Source: Buchnera aphidicola (Hyadaphis tataricae) (GTDB lineage: Bacteria > Pseudomonadota > Gammaproteobacteria > Enterobacterales > Enterobacteriaceae). Taken from it: 64,000 nucleotides of DNA. The stretch is from positions 124,001 through 188,000 of the forward strand of contig NZ_CP034873.1 of the NCBI RefSeq assembly GCF_005081445.1, in the 5' to 3' direction. This document shows, one piece after another, positions 1-8,470 of the stretch. Positions within the stretch are counted from its first letter, which is position 1, and each line of letters begins with the position of its first letter. Made by a program: the position numbers and the translations under genes. The notes under the pieces were generated by a model. That model was not told the origin of the DNA. It did not search any database and saw only the letters and a program-made list of their open reading frames with translations.

Positions 1-1007
1 AAAGAGAGATGCATGGTCATGATAATATTGACTGTTGGACTGAAAAAATCAGTAAACAAGTCAGTTATTTTTTAGATTGTCATAGTAATAACAAAAAAGC
101 TTTATTATTAAATAATAATCAATGGTTTAGTAAGATGAATATTATTTCATTCTTGCGTGATATTGGAAAATATTTTTCTATCAACACAATGATTAATAAA
201 TCTGCAGTAAAAACACGCATTTCAAGACCAGATCAGGGCATTTCATTTACAGAATTTTCTTATAATTTACTACAAGCATATGATTTTTTTATTTTACATA
301 AAGAACATAATGTTTCGCTTCAAATTGGAGGAGCAGATCAATGGGGAAATATTTCTTCAGGAATGCATTTAATCCATCGAAAAACTAAGCAAGAAGTATA
401 TGGTTTAACTATGCCACTTTTAACGCAGTCTAATGGAATTAAATTTGGCAAAACAGAATTAGGAACAATTTGGTTAGATTCTAAAAAAACTAGTCCTTAT
501 AAATTTTATCAATTCTGGATGAATATAGAAGATTCTAGTGTATATCGATTTTTGAGATTGTTTACTTTTATAAATTTATCAGAAATCAACAAGAGAGAAG
601 AAGAAAAATACATTAATAATGGTATTATTAATGATAAGATTTTTCTTGCGAGAACAATGACTCGTTTTGTGCATGGAGAAAAAAAGCTATTAGCTGCAGA
701 AAGAATTACAGAATTTCTTTTTTTTAAAAATATCTCTCATATTAGAGAGAGCGATTTACAACAATTACAACAAGATGGTATTCCTTCAGTTCAAATAAAA
801 ACAATAATAGATTTACAAGAGGCTTTAGTATTATCTTCTTTAGCTACTTCTCGCACTCAAGCTAAAACAATGATTTCTGCTAATTCTATTTCTATCAATG
901 GTATAAAAGTAAATAAAAATTGTTTATTGAAGAATCAAGAAAAATTATTTGGTAAATTTACTTTATTATCTAGAGGTAAAAAAAATCATTGTCTGCTATG
1001 TTGGTGA
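1..1007 (+). CDS. tyrS: Tyrosyl-tRNA synthetase, 5' end cut by window
   Basis: Charges tRNA-Tyr in the cytosol. The frame is open from base 3 with no start in the window; compared with E. coli TyrS (about 424 residues) the visible part begins near residue 88, so the HIGH-containing N-terminus lies outside. The tyrosine-pocket motif GGADQWGN (bases 327-350) and the class I KFGKT loop (441-455, the KMSKS counterpart) are present. From about base 825 the C-terminus is an S4-type RNA-binding domain (TSRTQAKTMI) and the protein ends CLLCW. The 3' end overlaps the convergent sufA-like gene by 38 bases. The family call is secure. Confidence 0.96.
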   Translation, partial: REMHGHDNIDCWTEKISKQVSYFLDCHSNNKKALLLNNNQWFSKMNIISFLRDIGKYFSINTMINKSAVKTRISRPDQGISFTEFSYNLLQAYDFFILHKEHNVSLQIGGADQWGNISSGMHLIHRKTKQEVYGLTMPLLTQSNGIKFGKTELGTIWLDSKKTSPYKFYQFWMNIEDSSVYRFLRLFTFINLSEINKREEEKYINNGIINDKIFLARTMTRFVHGEKKLLAAERITEFLFFKNISHIRESDLQQLQQDGIPSVQIKTIIDLQEALVLSSLATSRTQAKTMISANSISINGIKVNKNCLLKNQEKLFGKFTLLSRGKKNHCLLCW

Positions 1008-1407
1008 TATCATTGTTATCAATTGCAAAACTGTCTCCACAACCACAAAAATTTTTTAATTTAGGATTATAAAATTTAAATATTTTATTGATATTGTTTT
1101 GTACAAAATCTATTTTAATTCCTGATAAAAATGGTATTTCTTCAGAAGAAATACAAATTACAATATTTTTATAAACAAACGTGTTCATCTTTTTTTTATA
1201 TTTTTCTTGAAATTCTGCATGTGTTATTAGTGCCATATTATATCGAAACCCTGCACAACCAGATTTTTTTATACCTAATTTTATGCCTTTGTTATCAGGA
1301 TTAGATTTTATTAAAAATAAGATTTGTTTTATAGCATCTTCAGTGATAGAGAAATCTTTCCATTTATTTTTATTAATTATATAATGATCAACGATTTTTT
1401 TTTTCAT
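970..1407 (-). CDS. sufA: SufA-type iron-sulfur carrier (HesB/IscA family)
   Basis: A-type carrier that passes Fe-S clusters to target proteins in the cytosol. The three conserved cysteines of the family are visible: C51 in SGCAGF and C121/C123 in FCGCGDSF. The stretch between them (IPFLSGIKIDFV, INKIFKFYNPK) looks more like E. coli SufA than IscA or ErpA. The next gene, ydiK, lies close to sufA in E. coli too, which supports SufA over ErpA. The protein runs about 17 residues past the usual CGCGESF end, and this tail is encoded antisense to the tyrS 3' end. The family is certain; the paralogue name is an inference. Confidence 0.85.
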   Translation of the reverse strand: MKKKIVDHYIINKNKWKDFSITEDAIKQILFLIKSNPDNKGIKLGIKKSGCAGFRYNMALITHAEFQEKYKKKMNTFVYKNIVICISSEEIPFLSGIKIDFVQNNINKIFKFYNPKLKNFCGCGDSFAIDNNDITNIADNDFFYL

Positions 1408-1628
1408 ATTTTCTCTTCTTTAAAATATATTTATTTGAAATAAAACATAATTCTTAGTTACTTAAAATTGTATTTTGATATGGTGAAGAATATAATTTTT
1501 ATTAATTATTTTTACACAATTTAATGTTATAATTGTTTTATATTGTACAACAATATCTTTTTTTATAAAACTCAACATATTCTTTTAAAAACTATTTATA
1601 GTATAAAATATTGAGGTGAAATAATTAT

Positions 1629-2711
1629 ATGCAAAATCCAAAAGAACATGTGGATTTGTCTCAGTCTATTTTATCACTAATATTTATTATTGCCATAAGT
1701 GTTCTTAGTTTTTTAGTACTTCATCCTTTTATATTAGGTTTTTCTTGGGCTAGTATGATTGTCATTTCAACTTGGCCAATTATGTTAAAAATAGAAAAAT
1801 TTTTTCTAGGGCAACGTTTTTTTGCAGTAGCGATCATGATGACGTTTTTGTTAACCTTGTTTATTGTTCCAGTTTTTTTTATTGTTCAGAGTTTAATATT
1901 TACTAGTACACCTTTAATTCAATGGTGCGCTGCAAACACATTAGAACTGCCAAAATTATTATGGCTTCAAGATGTTCCTCTAATTGGTAAAAATATGTTT
2001 ATCAGCTATCAAGAATTATTAGATGGTAACGGAGGTTCATTAATTCAAGAAATTAAACCATATTTAGGACATACAACAGCCTTTATTATTAACCAAGCGA
2101 AAAACTCTGGATTGTTTGTAATTCATTTATTACTTATGTTGCTATTTAGTGTCTTGTTGTACTGGAACGGTGAAAAAGTTAGTGCAATGACTCAACGTTT
2201 TGCACGACGTCTCAGCGCTCAAAATGGTGATGTTATTATTTCATTAGCAGTACAAGCAGTAAGATCTGTAGCACTGGGTATAGCAGTAACAGCTTTAGTT
2301 CAAGCTGTATTATCTGGTATAGGATTGCTGGTTTCTGGTGTGCCTTATTGGGCATTATTAATGATAATTATTTTCTTTTCTTGTTTAATACAGATAGGAC
2401 CATTGCCGATTTTAATACCATCTATTTCCTGGCTTTATTGGACTGATAATAATACTTGGGGTACAATATTATTAGTTTGGAGTAGCGTAGTGTTTATACT
2501 TGATCACATACTTAGACCATTTTTAATAAGTATGGGCGCTAATTTACCTATTTTATTGATTTTATCTGGAGTGATTGGTGGTTTATTAACCTTTGGAATG
2601 ATTGGTTTATTTTTTGGTCCTGTGGTATTGGTGATATTTTATCGTTTAACGATGTCATGGATGTATGGTACCGATATTGCATCTTTTTTAGAAGATAGAT
2701 CCTTAAAGTAA
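1629..2711 (+). CDS. ydiK: YdiK, AI-2E/UPF0118 family membrane permease
   Basis: Polytopic inner-membrane protein of the AI-2 exporter superfamily; no substrate can be inferred. At 360 residues it is close to E. coli YdiK. Hydrophobic segments occur at about residues 15-45, 58-78, 150-172 and then, after a polar helix-rich stretch (GEKVSAMTQRFARR), several more from about 205 to 345. The glycine-rich C-terminal part (SGVIGGLLTFGMIGLFFGP) is typical of the family. A GAGGTG sequence precedes the ATG by about ten bases. Its retention in so reduced a genome suggests a real transport role, but that is inference. Confidence 0.85.
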   Translation: MQNPKEHVDLSQSILSLIFIIAISVLSFLVLHPFILGFSWASMIVISTWPIMLKIEKFFLGQRFFAVAIMMTFLLTLFIVPVFFIVQSLIFTSTPLIQWCAANTLELPKLLWLQDVPLIGKNMFISYQELLDGNGGSLIQEIKPYLGHTTAFIINQAKNSGLFVIHLLLMLLFSVLLYWNGEKVSAMTQRFARRLSAQNGDVIISLAVQAVRSVALGIAVTALVQAVLSGIGLLVSGVPYWALLMIIIFFSCLIQIGPLPILIPSISWLYWTDNNTWGTILLVWSSVVFILDHILRPFLISMGANLPILLILSGVIGGLLTFGMIGLFFGPVVLVIFYRLTMSWMYGTDIASFLEDRSLK

Positions 2712-2949
2712 TATATTTATAAATGTATAATAAACGGATGAGCAAAACATATATTTAAATATAAGTATAAAATGTGATAATATAAATAAAATAATTTAAT
2801 TAATTCTAAAAATGATTAAATATAAAATTAATAGTATTACATTACATGTATTGAAAAAATATTAAAACATATATTCATTACTATTTATTTTTTTTGATTA
2901 TTATCACATCTTGTTTTTCTTTTTAGAAAAAATTCATTTAGAGAAAAAA

Positions 2950-3996
2950 ATGAAAAAAACAGATGAACTACGTACAATACGAATTGATCCATTGGTGACT
3001 CCATCTGAATTAGCTAGAAAGTATTCTATCACTTCAGAAATTATGGACAACGTGATCACGACAAGACAAAATATTGCTCGCATTATGACAGGACAAGATT
3101 TGCGCTTGTTAGTAGTCATAGGTCCATGTTCAGTGCATGACCCTATTGCTGCCGTGGAATATGCTCACCGATTATGTGAATTACGCGTAAAATACAAAGA
3201 TCGTCTTGAAATTATAATGCGCACATATTTTGAAAAACCAAGAACTGTTGTTGGATGGAAAGGATTGATTTCAGATCCAGATTTAAACGGTAGTTTTCGA
3301 GTGAATCATGGACTAGCTGTAGCGCGTAAATTATTATTAGATATTAACGCTTTAGGTTTACCTGCTGCAACAGAATTTTTAGATATGGTAATAGGACAGT
3401 TTATTGCAGATTTGATAAGTTGGGGTGCTATTGGAGCTAGAACCACAGAAAGTCAAATTCATAGAGAAATGGCATCTGCACTTTCTTGCCCAGTAGGTTT
3501 TAAAAATGGTACAGATGGCAATATACGAATTGCTGTTGATGCCATTCGTGCAGCAAGCGTTCGACATTTATTTTTAGCGCCTAATAAAGATGGTCAGATG
3601 ACAATAAATCATACTAGTGGAAATCCATACGGTCATATTATTATGCGAGGTGGTCGCTCTCCTAATTATCATGCTAGTGATGTCAATGCAGCAGTAAGTT
3701 ATTTACGTAAGTTTAATTTGTCAGAACATTTGATGATTGATTTTAGTCATGGAAACTGTTTAAAAGAACATATGCGTCAAAAAAATGTAGCTAATTCTGT
3801 TTCGAATCAAATTTCTAATGGTTCTAAAGCTATATTTGGAGTGATGATAGAAAGTTTTTTAGAAGAAGGTTTTCAAAAAGTAATAGCGAATCAACCGTTA
3901 ATATATGGAAAATCTATTACTGATGCTTGTTTAAATTGGAAAGATAGTATGTCGATTATTGAACAATTAGCTGATGCTGTAGATTCTCGTTTTTAA
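2950..3996 (+). CDS. aroH: 3-deoxy-D-arabino-heptulosonate 7-phosphate synthase
   Basis: Condenses phosphoenolpyruvate and erythrose 4-phosphate, the first step of the shikimate pathway that supplies Phe, Tyr and Trp. The ATG at 2950 gives 348 residues and aligns with E. coli AroH from its first residue (MKKTDELRT); an in-frame ATG at 2911 would add 13 unsupported residues. Visible motifs are GPCSVHD with metal-ligand C60, KPRTVVGWKGLISDPDLNGS, ARTTESQIHREMASAL and GNPYGHIIMRGG. It resembles the Trp-regulated AroH isozyme more than AroF or AroG. A hairpin follows the stop. In an aphid symbiont this gene serves amino-acid provisioning. Confidence 0.94.
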   Translation: MKKTDELRTIRIDPLVTPSELARKYSITSEIMDNVITTRQNIARIMTGQDLRLLVVIGPCSVHDPIAAVEYAHRLCELRVKYKDRLEIIMRTYFEKPRTVVGWKGLISDPDLNGSFRVNHGLAVARKLLLDINALGLPAATEFLDMVIGQFIADLISWGAIGARTTESQIHREMASALSCPVGFKNGTDGNIRIAVDAIRAASVRHLFLAPNKDGQMTINHTSGNPYGHIIMRGGRSPNYHASDVNAAVSYLRKFNLSEHLMIDFSHGNCLKEHMRQKNVANSVSNQISNGSKAIFGVMIESFLEEGFQKVIANQPLIYGKSITDACLNWKDSMSIIEQLADAVDSRF

Positions 3997-4001
3997 ATGT
4001 A

Positions 4002-4031
4002 TGTGCTAGTCAATGATTTTTGACTAGCATA
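4002..4031 (+). terminator. Hairpin after aroH, probable transcript end
   Basis: TGCTAGTCA (4004-4012) pairs perfectly with TGACTAGCA (4021-4029) across an 8-base loop, and two more pairs (one G-U) extend the stem. It starts 6 bases after the aroH stop. There is no long T run directly after it (only a TTTTT about 16 bases later), so it may stabilise the 3' end instead of terminating. Confidence 0.5.
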
Positions 4032-4128
4032 CTGCTATAAAACATTTTTATAAAAATATATTATACAATAATCAATATACAACATATTTAATTGTTTATA
4101 AAAAAATATTTTCATTAAGGATTTTAGA

Positions 4129-6057
4129 ATGCCTGTAATAAAATTTTGTGATGGCAGTCATCAGGTATATCAGCATTCAGTGTTATTAATAGATGTCATA
4201 AAAAATAAAAATCCTAGTATAATAAAAAAACTAGTAGCAATATCTGTTAACAATGCTTTTTTAAATTTGCATGCTGTGATAAAAGAAGACGCTTTTATAG
4301 AATTTATTACTATTTTAGATGATCAAGCATTAAATGCTATTCGTCGTTCTTGTTCACAAGTACTCGGTTATGCTATTAAAAAAATATGGCCATCTGCGAA
4401 TATTTCTAAAAATAATATTTCAAAACATGGTTTTTATTGTGACATAGATTTAGATTACAAAATCACAGAAAAAGATTTATTATTATTAGAAGATACGATG
4501 CAAAACCTGGTACAAAAACATTATGATGTTATTAATAAATTTGTTTCTTATAATGAAGCTCTTGAAATATTTCAAAAAAATTTTGAAACATATAAAGTTT
4601 TTTTGATAACTCAAAGAAACGATAATAAAAAAGACGTTTCTTTGTATTATCATGAAAATTATGTAGATATTGATATTGGATTACAAGTATTAAATATAAA
4701 ATATTGCAAGTATTTCAAGTTACAGAAAATTAGCGGTGTATATTGGTTAGGAAACCATCAAAATAAAATGTTGCAACGGATTTATGGCACAGCTTGGTCT
4801 AATAAGAAAGAATTAAATAAACATTTAGATTATTTAAACGAATTAGCAAAAAGAGATCATAGAAAAATAGGGAAATTTCTTGATATGTATCACATGCAAG
4901 AAGAATCTCCAGGTATGATTTTTTGGCATCATAACGGTTGGATTGTTTTCAATGAATTACAGAATTTTGTTCGAGAAAAATTAAAAATATACAAATATAA
5001 AGAAGTGAAAACTCCGTTATTGATAGACAAATCCATCTGGAAAATGAGTGGACATTGGGATAATTATAAAAACGCAATTTTTACTACATTGTCAGAACAT
5101 CGCGAATATTGTATTAAACCAATGAACTGTCCAGGTCATGTTCAGATTTTTAATAGCAGACTAAAATCTTATCGAGATTTGCCCATTCGTATGGCTGAGT
5201 TTGGTAGTTGTCATCGTAATGAACCCTCGGGATCCTTACATGGACTTATGCGAGTGCGTAATTTTACTCAAGATGATGCTCATATATTTTGCACACAAGA
5301 TCAAGTACGTACTGAAATTAATGATTGTATTAAAATGATATATGATTTATACAGTACTTTTAATTTTAAAAAGATATCTGTTAAACTTTCAACTCGTCCA
5401 AAAAAACGCATTGGGCAAGATTCTGTATGGGATCAATCAGAAAAAGATTTATCTGATATGTTAATAAAAAATCATTTATCATTTGAATATCAATTAGGCG
5501 AAGGCGCTTTTTATGGACCTAAAATAGAATTTATTTTGCAAGATTCATTAGGAAGAAGCTGGCAATGTGGTACGATTCAATTAGATTTTTATTTGCCCTT
5601 GCGTTTGAATTCATTCTATATAAATGAAAATAATGAACGTAATGTTCCAGTTATTATTCATCGAGCTATATTAGGTTCTTTAGAAAGATTTATTGGTATA
5701 TTAGTTGAAGAATCTTCAGGTCATCTGCCGACATGGTTGTCACCAATACAAGTTGTAATAATTAGTATTTCAAGTGCGCACAAAAATTACGTAGAGAATT
5801 TAAAAACATTGTTTTCTAATATTAATATTCGTACAGAATCTGATTTAAGAAATGAAAAAATAGGATTTAAAATTCGTGAACACACATTACGTCGCATTCC
5901 TTATATATTAATTTGTGGGGAAAAAGAAACGAAACATAAAAAAATTTCTGTTCGTAAAAGAAATGGTTATAATTTTGGAATGATGGATGTTGATGTTTTT
6001 ATTAAAAAGTTACAAAAAGAAATTTTTTCTCGTAACTTCTTTCAAATGGAGGAATAA
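4129..6057 (+). CDS. thrS: Threonyl-tRNA synthetase with degenerate editing site
   Basis: Charges tRNA-Thr. The 642-residue length equals that of E. coli ThrRS. Order: a diverged TGS domain (1-64), the N2 editing domain (about 65-225), the class II catalytic core and the anticodon-binding domain (from about 535). In the core the zinc ligands are kept: Cys in KPMNCPGHVQ, His in TQDDAHIF and His in VPVIIHRAILG. In the editing domain the four E. coli catalytic residues (H73, H77, C182, H186) are replaced by Q77, Y81, D182 and Q186, so hydrolysis of Ser-tRNA-Thr is probably lost. AAGGAT precedes the ATG. Its last codons carry the ribosome-binding site of infC. Confidence 0.97.
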   Translation: MPVIKFCDGSHQVYQHSVLLIDVIKNKNPSIIKKLVAISVNNAFLNLHAVIKEDAFIEFITILDDQALNAIRRSCSQVLGYAIKKIWPSANISKNNISKHGFYCDIDLDYKITEKDLLLLEDTMQNLVQKHYDVINKFVSYNEALEIFQKNFETYKVFLITQRNDNKKDVSLYYHENYVDIDIGLQVLNIKYCKYFKLQKISGVYWLGNHQNKMLQRIYGTAWSNKKELNKHLDYLNELAKRDHRKIGKFLDMYHMQEESPGMIFWHHNGWIVFNELQNFVREKLKIYKYKEVKTPLLIDKSIWKMSGHWDNYKNAIFTTLSEHREYCIKPMNCPGHVQIFNSRLKSYRDLPIRMAEFGSCHRNEPSGSLHGLMRVRNFTQDDAHIFCTQDQVRTEINDCIKMIYDLYSTFNFKKISVKLSTRPKKRIGQDSVWDQSEKDLSDMLIKNHLSFEYQLGEGAFYGPKIEFILQDSLGRSWQCGTIQLDFYLPLRLNSFYINENNERNVPVIIHRAILGSLERFIGILVEESSGHLPTWLSPIQVVIISISSAHKNYVENLKTLFSNINIRTESDLRNEKIGFKIREHTLRRIPYILICGEKETKHKKISVRKRNGYNFGMMDVDVFIKKLQKEIFSRNFFQMEE

Positions 6058-6060
6058 AGT

Positions 6061-6600
6061 ATTAAAGGTGGAAAACGAGTTCAATTAACACGTCCTCATC
6101 GAATTAACAATGAAATTCGCGCTCTTAAAATACGTCTTACAGGAGTTGAAGGCGATCAAATAGGAATAGTTAATTTGAGTGAGGCTTTAGAACAATCAGA
6201 AGTGTTAGGTTTGGATTTAGTAGAAATTAGTCCAAATGCTGAACCTCCGGTATGTCGTATTATGGATTATGGAAAATTTTTGTATGAAAAAAGTAAATCT
6301 TCTAAAGAACAAAAAAAGAAACAAAAAGTTATTCAAATAAAAGAAATAAAATTTCGACCTGGAACAGATAAAGGAGATTATCAAGTTAAATTACGTAATT
6401 TAATACGTTTTTTAGAAGATGGTGATAAAGTAAAAATTACCTTGAGATTTAGAGGCCGTGAAATGGCTCACCAAAAAATCGGAGTTGAGGTACTCAATCG
6501 AGTCAAACATGACTTAACTGAATTAGCCATGGTAGAGTCATTTCCATCTAAAATTGAAGGTCGCCAAATGATCATGATTTTAGCTCCAAAGAAAAAATAA
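6061..6600 (+). CDS. infC: Translation initiation factor IF-3 (AUU start)
   Basis: Binds the 30S subunit, prevents premature 50S joining and checks the start codon. The start is ATT at 6061: the residues that follow ([19 protein letters not shown]) match the E. coli N-terminus from residue 2, and GGAGG (6049-6053, inside the thrS end) is 7 bases upstream. That gives 179 residues; a TTG at 6175 would remove a fifth of the protein. The lysine-rich linker SKEQKKKQK joins the two domains. In E. coli the rare AUU start is the basis of IF3 autoregulation, and its conservation here suggests that control persists. It lies 3 bases after the thrS stop. Confidence 0.96.
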   Translation: MKGGKRVQLTRPHRINNEIRALKIRLTGVEGDQIGIVNLSEALEQSEVLGLDLVEISPNAEPPVCRIMDYGKFLYEKSKSSKEQKKKQKVIQIKEIKFRPGTDKGDYQVKLRNLIRFLEDGDKVKITLRFRGREMAHQKIGVEVLNRVKHDLTELAMVESFPSKIEGRQMIMILAPKKK

Positions 6601-6686
6601 TATTTTATCTGATTTTTTGTAAAAAAATATAAAACTTTTATACATAATGTTTATGTTTTTTTTTAATAATTTAAATGAAACATTTT

Positions 6687-6884
6687 ATGTCAAAAATTAA
6701 AACTTTAAAAAGTGCAGCTAAACGTTTTAAAATAACTGCATCTGGTAAATTTAAACGTAAACAAGCGAATTTGCGTCATATTTTAACAAAAAAAACAACC
6801 TCAAAAAAACGTCATTTTCGTCCTAAGATTTTAGTTTCTAAAGGAGATATAGGTAGAGTAAAATCTTTTTTACCATATGCGTAA
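6687..6884 (+). CDS. rpmI: 50S ribosomal protein L35
   Basis: Small basic protein of the large ribosomal subunit. From the ATG at 6687 it has 65 residues, exactly the E. coli length, beginning [15 protein letters not shown] and ending SFLPYA; an ATG four codons upstream (6675) is less likely. The central [16 protein letters not shown] is the family signature. It sits between infC and rplT as in E. coli. There, L20 represses rpmI-rplT translation through the mRNA; I could not identify the pseudoknot by eye in the 86-base infC-rpmI spacer. Confidence 0.95.
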   Translation: MSKIKTLKSAAKRFKITASGKFKRKQANLRHILTKKTTSKKRHFRPKILVSKGDIGRVKSFLPYA

Positions 6885-6927
6885 ATTCATTAAAAATCGT
6901 GAAGATTTTACGAATAGGAGAGCATAA

Positions 6928-7284
6928 ATGGCTCGTGTAAAACGTGGTGTTATTGCTCATGCTCGTCACAAGAAAGTATTGAAACAAGCAAAGGGTTATT
7001 ATGGTGCTCGTTCCCGTGTTTATAGAGTAGCATGCCAAGCGGTAATTAAAGCAGGTCAGTATGCTTATCGCGATCGACGTCAAAGAAAAAGGCAATTTCG
7101 TCAATTATGGATTTCTCGTATTAACGCTGCTGTTCGTCAAAGTAAAATGTCTTATAGCAAGTTTATCTTTGGTTTAAAAAAAGCCTCAATTCAAATTGAT
7201 CGAAAAATATTGTCTGATCTTGCTATATTTGATTTGTATTCATTTAACGCATTGGTTAAAAAATCACAAGAAGCGTTTTTATAA
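6928..7284 (+). CDS. rplT: 50S ribosomal protein L20
   Basis: Early-assembly protein of the large subunit and, in E. coli, translational repressor of its own operon. At 118 residues it equals the E. coli length. The basic N-terminal extension ([20 protein letters not shown]) and the globular segment with [12 protein letters not shown] are clear. AGGAGA is 7 bases before the ATG. The gene is followed by a 186-base spacer with a Phe-rich short ORF and a terminator before pheS. Confidence 0.97.
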   Translation: MARVKRGVIAHARHKKVLKQAKGYYGARSRVYRVACQAVIKAGQYAYRDRRQRKRQFRQLWISRINAAVRQSKMSYSKFIFGLKKASIQIDRKILSDLAIFDLYSFNALVKKSQEAFL

Positions 7285-7344
7285 ATAACATAATTTCATA
7301 TATTAAGAATCAAGGAATAAGACATCTTCTCTTTTAAACAACAC

Positions 7345-7458
7345 ATGTATCAATTCTCAATTTTTAATATTTTTAATTTTTTAAGAAATAAAAATAAAAC
7401 AAGCTTCCTTTATGGAAGCTTTTTTAGTATATATAAAATATTAGAAAACTCATTATAA
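7345..7458 (+). promoter_or_regulatory. Phe-rich short ORF, possible pheM-like leader
   Basis: ATG at 7345 opens a 37-codon frame whose residues 4-12 contain four Phe (QFSIFNIFNF) and which runs into a strong hairpin-plus-T-run at 7401-7425. In E. coli the pheST genes are preceded by pheM, a 14-residue Phe-rich leader peptide that controls a transcription attenuator. Position and layout agree, but here the frame has no stop before the hairpin, no clear ribosome-binding site is seen and TTT codons are common in AT-rich DNA. Treat it as a candidate remnant. Confidence 0.3.
7401..7425 (+). terminator. Intrinsic terminator/attenuator between rplT and pheS
   Basis: AAGCTTCC (7401-7408) and GGAAGCTT (7414-7421) form a perfect 8-bp stem with a 5-base loop, directly followed by TTTT. 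It is the clearest Rho-independent terminator shape in the window. It either ends the infC-rpmI-rplT message or acts as the pheST attenuator. Confidence 0.75.
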
Positions 7459-7470
7459 TAAGTAATTAAT

Positions 7471-8457
7471 ATGTTTAATTTAAATGAATTTTTTCAAAAT
7501 GTTGAAATAGATATAAACAACGCTAAAAAAATAGAAGATTTAGATCAAATTCGAATCAAATGTTTAGGTAAAAAGGGAATTTTAACAAATTACATAAAAG
7601 GTTTAAAAATCCTTTCTTTTGAAGAAAAACGAAAAAATAGTGTACTTGTTAATAAAATTAAAAAAAGTATTTTTCTAAAAATTAACAGAAAATATAAAAC
7701 GCTTGAACAAATTATATTAAATCAACGTATTCAAAACGAATCTATTGATGTATCTCTTCCTGGACGTCGTATACAAAACGGTTTTGTACATCCCATAACA
7801 CATACAATTAATGATATAAAAAACTTTTTTTTCAAAATAGGATTTCAATCGGTTAATAGTCTTGAAATAGAAGATGAATATCATAATTTTGATGCTTTAA
7901 ACATTCCTAAAAACCATCCAGCTAGAGATACCCACGATACTTTCTGGTTTGATGATAATAGATTGTTAAGAACGCAAACTTCAAGTGTGCAGATTCGTGT
8001 TATGAAACAGAGAAAACCGCCTATTAGACTCATTTTTCCAGGGAAAGTGTATCGAAATGATTATGATCCTACACATACACCTATGTTTCATCAAATTGAA
8101 GGCTTAATAGTAGAAAAAAATATTAATTTTTCAAATTTAAAGTGGATTATATATTGTTTTTTAAATGATTTATTTAATAATACTGTATCTATTAAATTTC
8201 GTCCTTCATATTTTCCTTTCACTACACCTTCTGCAGAAGTAGATATCATTAGTCATAGTGGAAAAAAATTAGAAATATTAGGATGTGGCATGGTACATCC
8301 TGTTATTTTAAGTAATATGAAGATTGATTCTAAAAGATATGCAGCTTGTGCTTTTGGTATTGGCGTTGAAAGAATAACAATGTTACGTTATGGTATTACT
8401 GATATTCGATCTCTTTTTGAAAATGATATAAGATTTTTAAAACAATTTAAACAATAA
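7471..8457 (+). CDS. pheS: Phenylalanyl-tRNA synthetase alpha subunit
   Basis: Catalytic subunit of the (alpha-beta)2 enzyme that charges tRNA-Phe. It has 328 residues (E. coli 327). The N-terminal part (about 1-90) is the tRNA-contacting coiled coil. The class II core shows motif 2 (LRTQTSSVQIRVM), the phenylalanine-pocket region FPFTTPSAEVDI, GCGMVHP and motif 3 AFGIGVERI. It is 13 bases upstream of pheT and surely cotranscribed. Nothing in the catalytic site looks unusual, in contrast to the editing site in pheT. Confidence 0.97.
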   Translation: MFNLNEFFQNVEIDINNAKKIEDLDQIRIKCLGKKGILTNYIKGLKILSFEEKRKNSVLVNKIKKSIFLKINRKYKTLEQIILNQRIQNESIDVSLPGRRIQNGFVHPITHTINDIKNFFFKIGFQSVNSLEIEDEYHNFDALNIPKNHPARDTHDTFWFDDNRLLRTQTSSVQIRVMKQRKPPIRLIFPGKVYRNDYDPTHTPMFHQIEGLIVEKNINFSNLKWIIYCFLNDLFNNTVSIKFRPSYFPFTTPSAEVDIISHSGKKLEILGCGMVHPVILSNMKIDSKRYAACAFGIGVERITMLRYGITDIRSLFENDIRFLKQFKQ

Positions 8458-8470
8458 TTAGTGAGAAAAA

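Noticed and set aside
3801-3825. TTCGAATC string resembling a tRNA T-loop
   Set aside because: It lies inside aroH and no cloverleaf can be formed; all spacers were searched for T-loop strings and no tRNA was found.
6175-6600. infC starting at TTG 6175
   Set aside because: The 38 codons upstream match the IF3 N-terminus and have their own SD with an ATT start.
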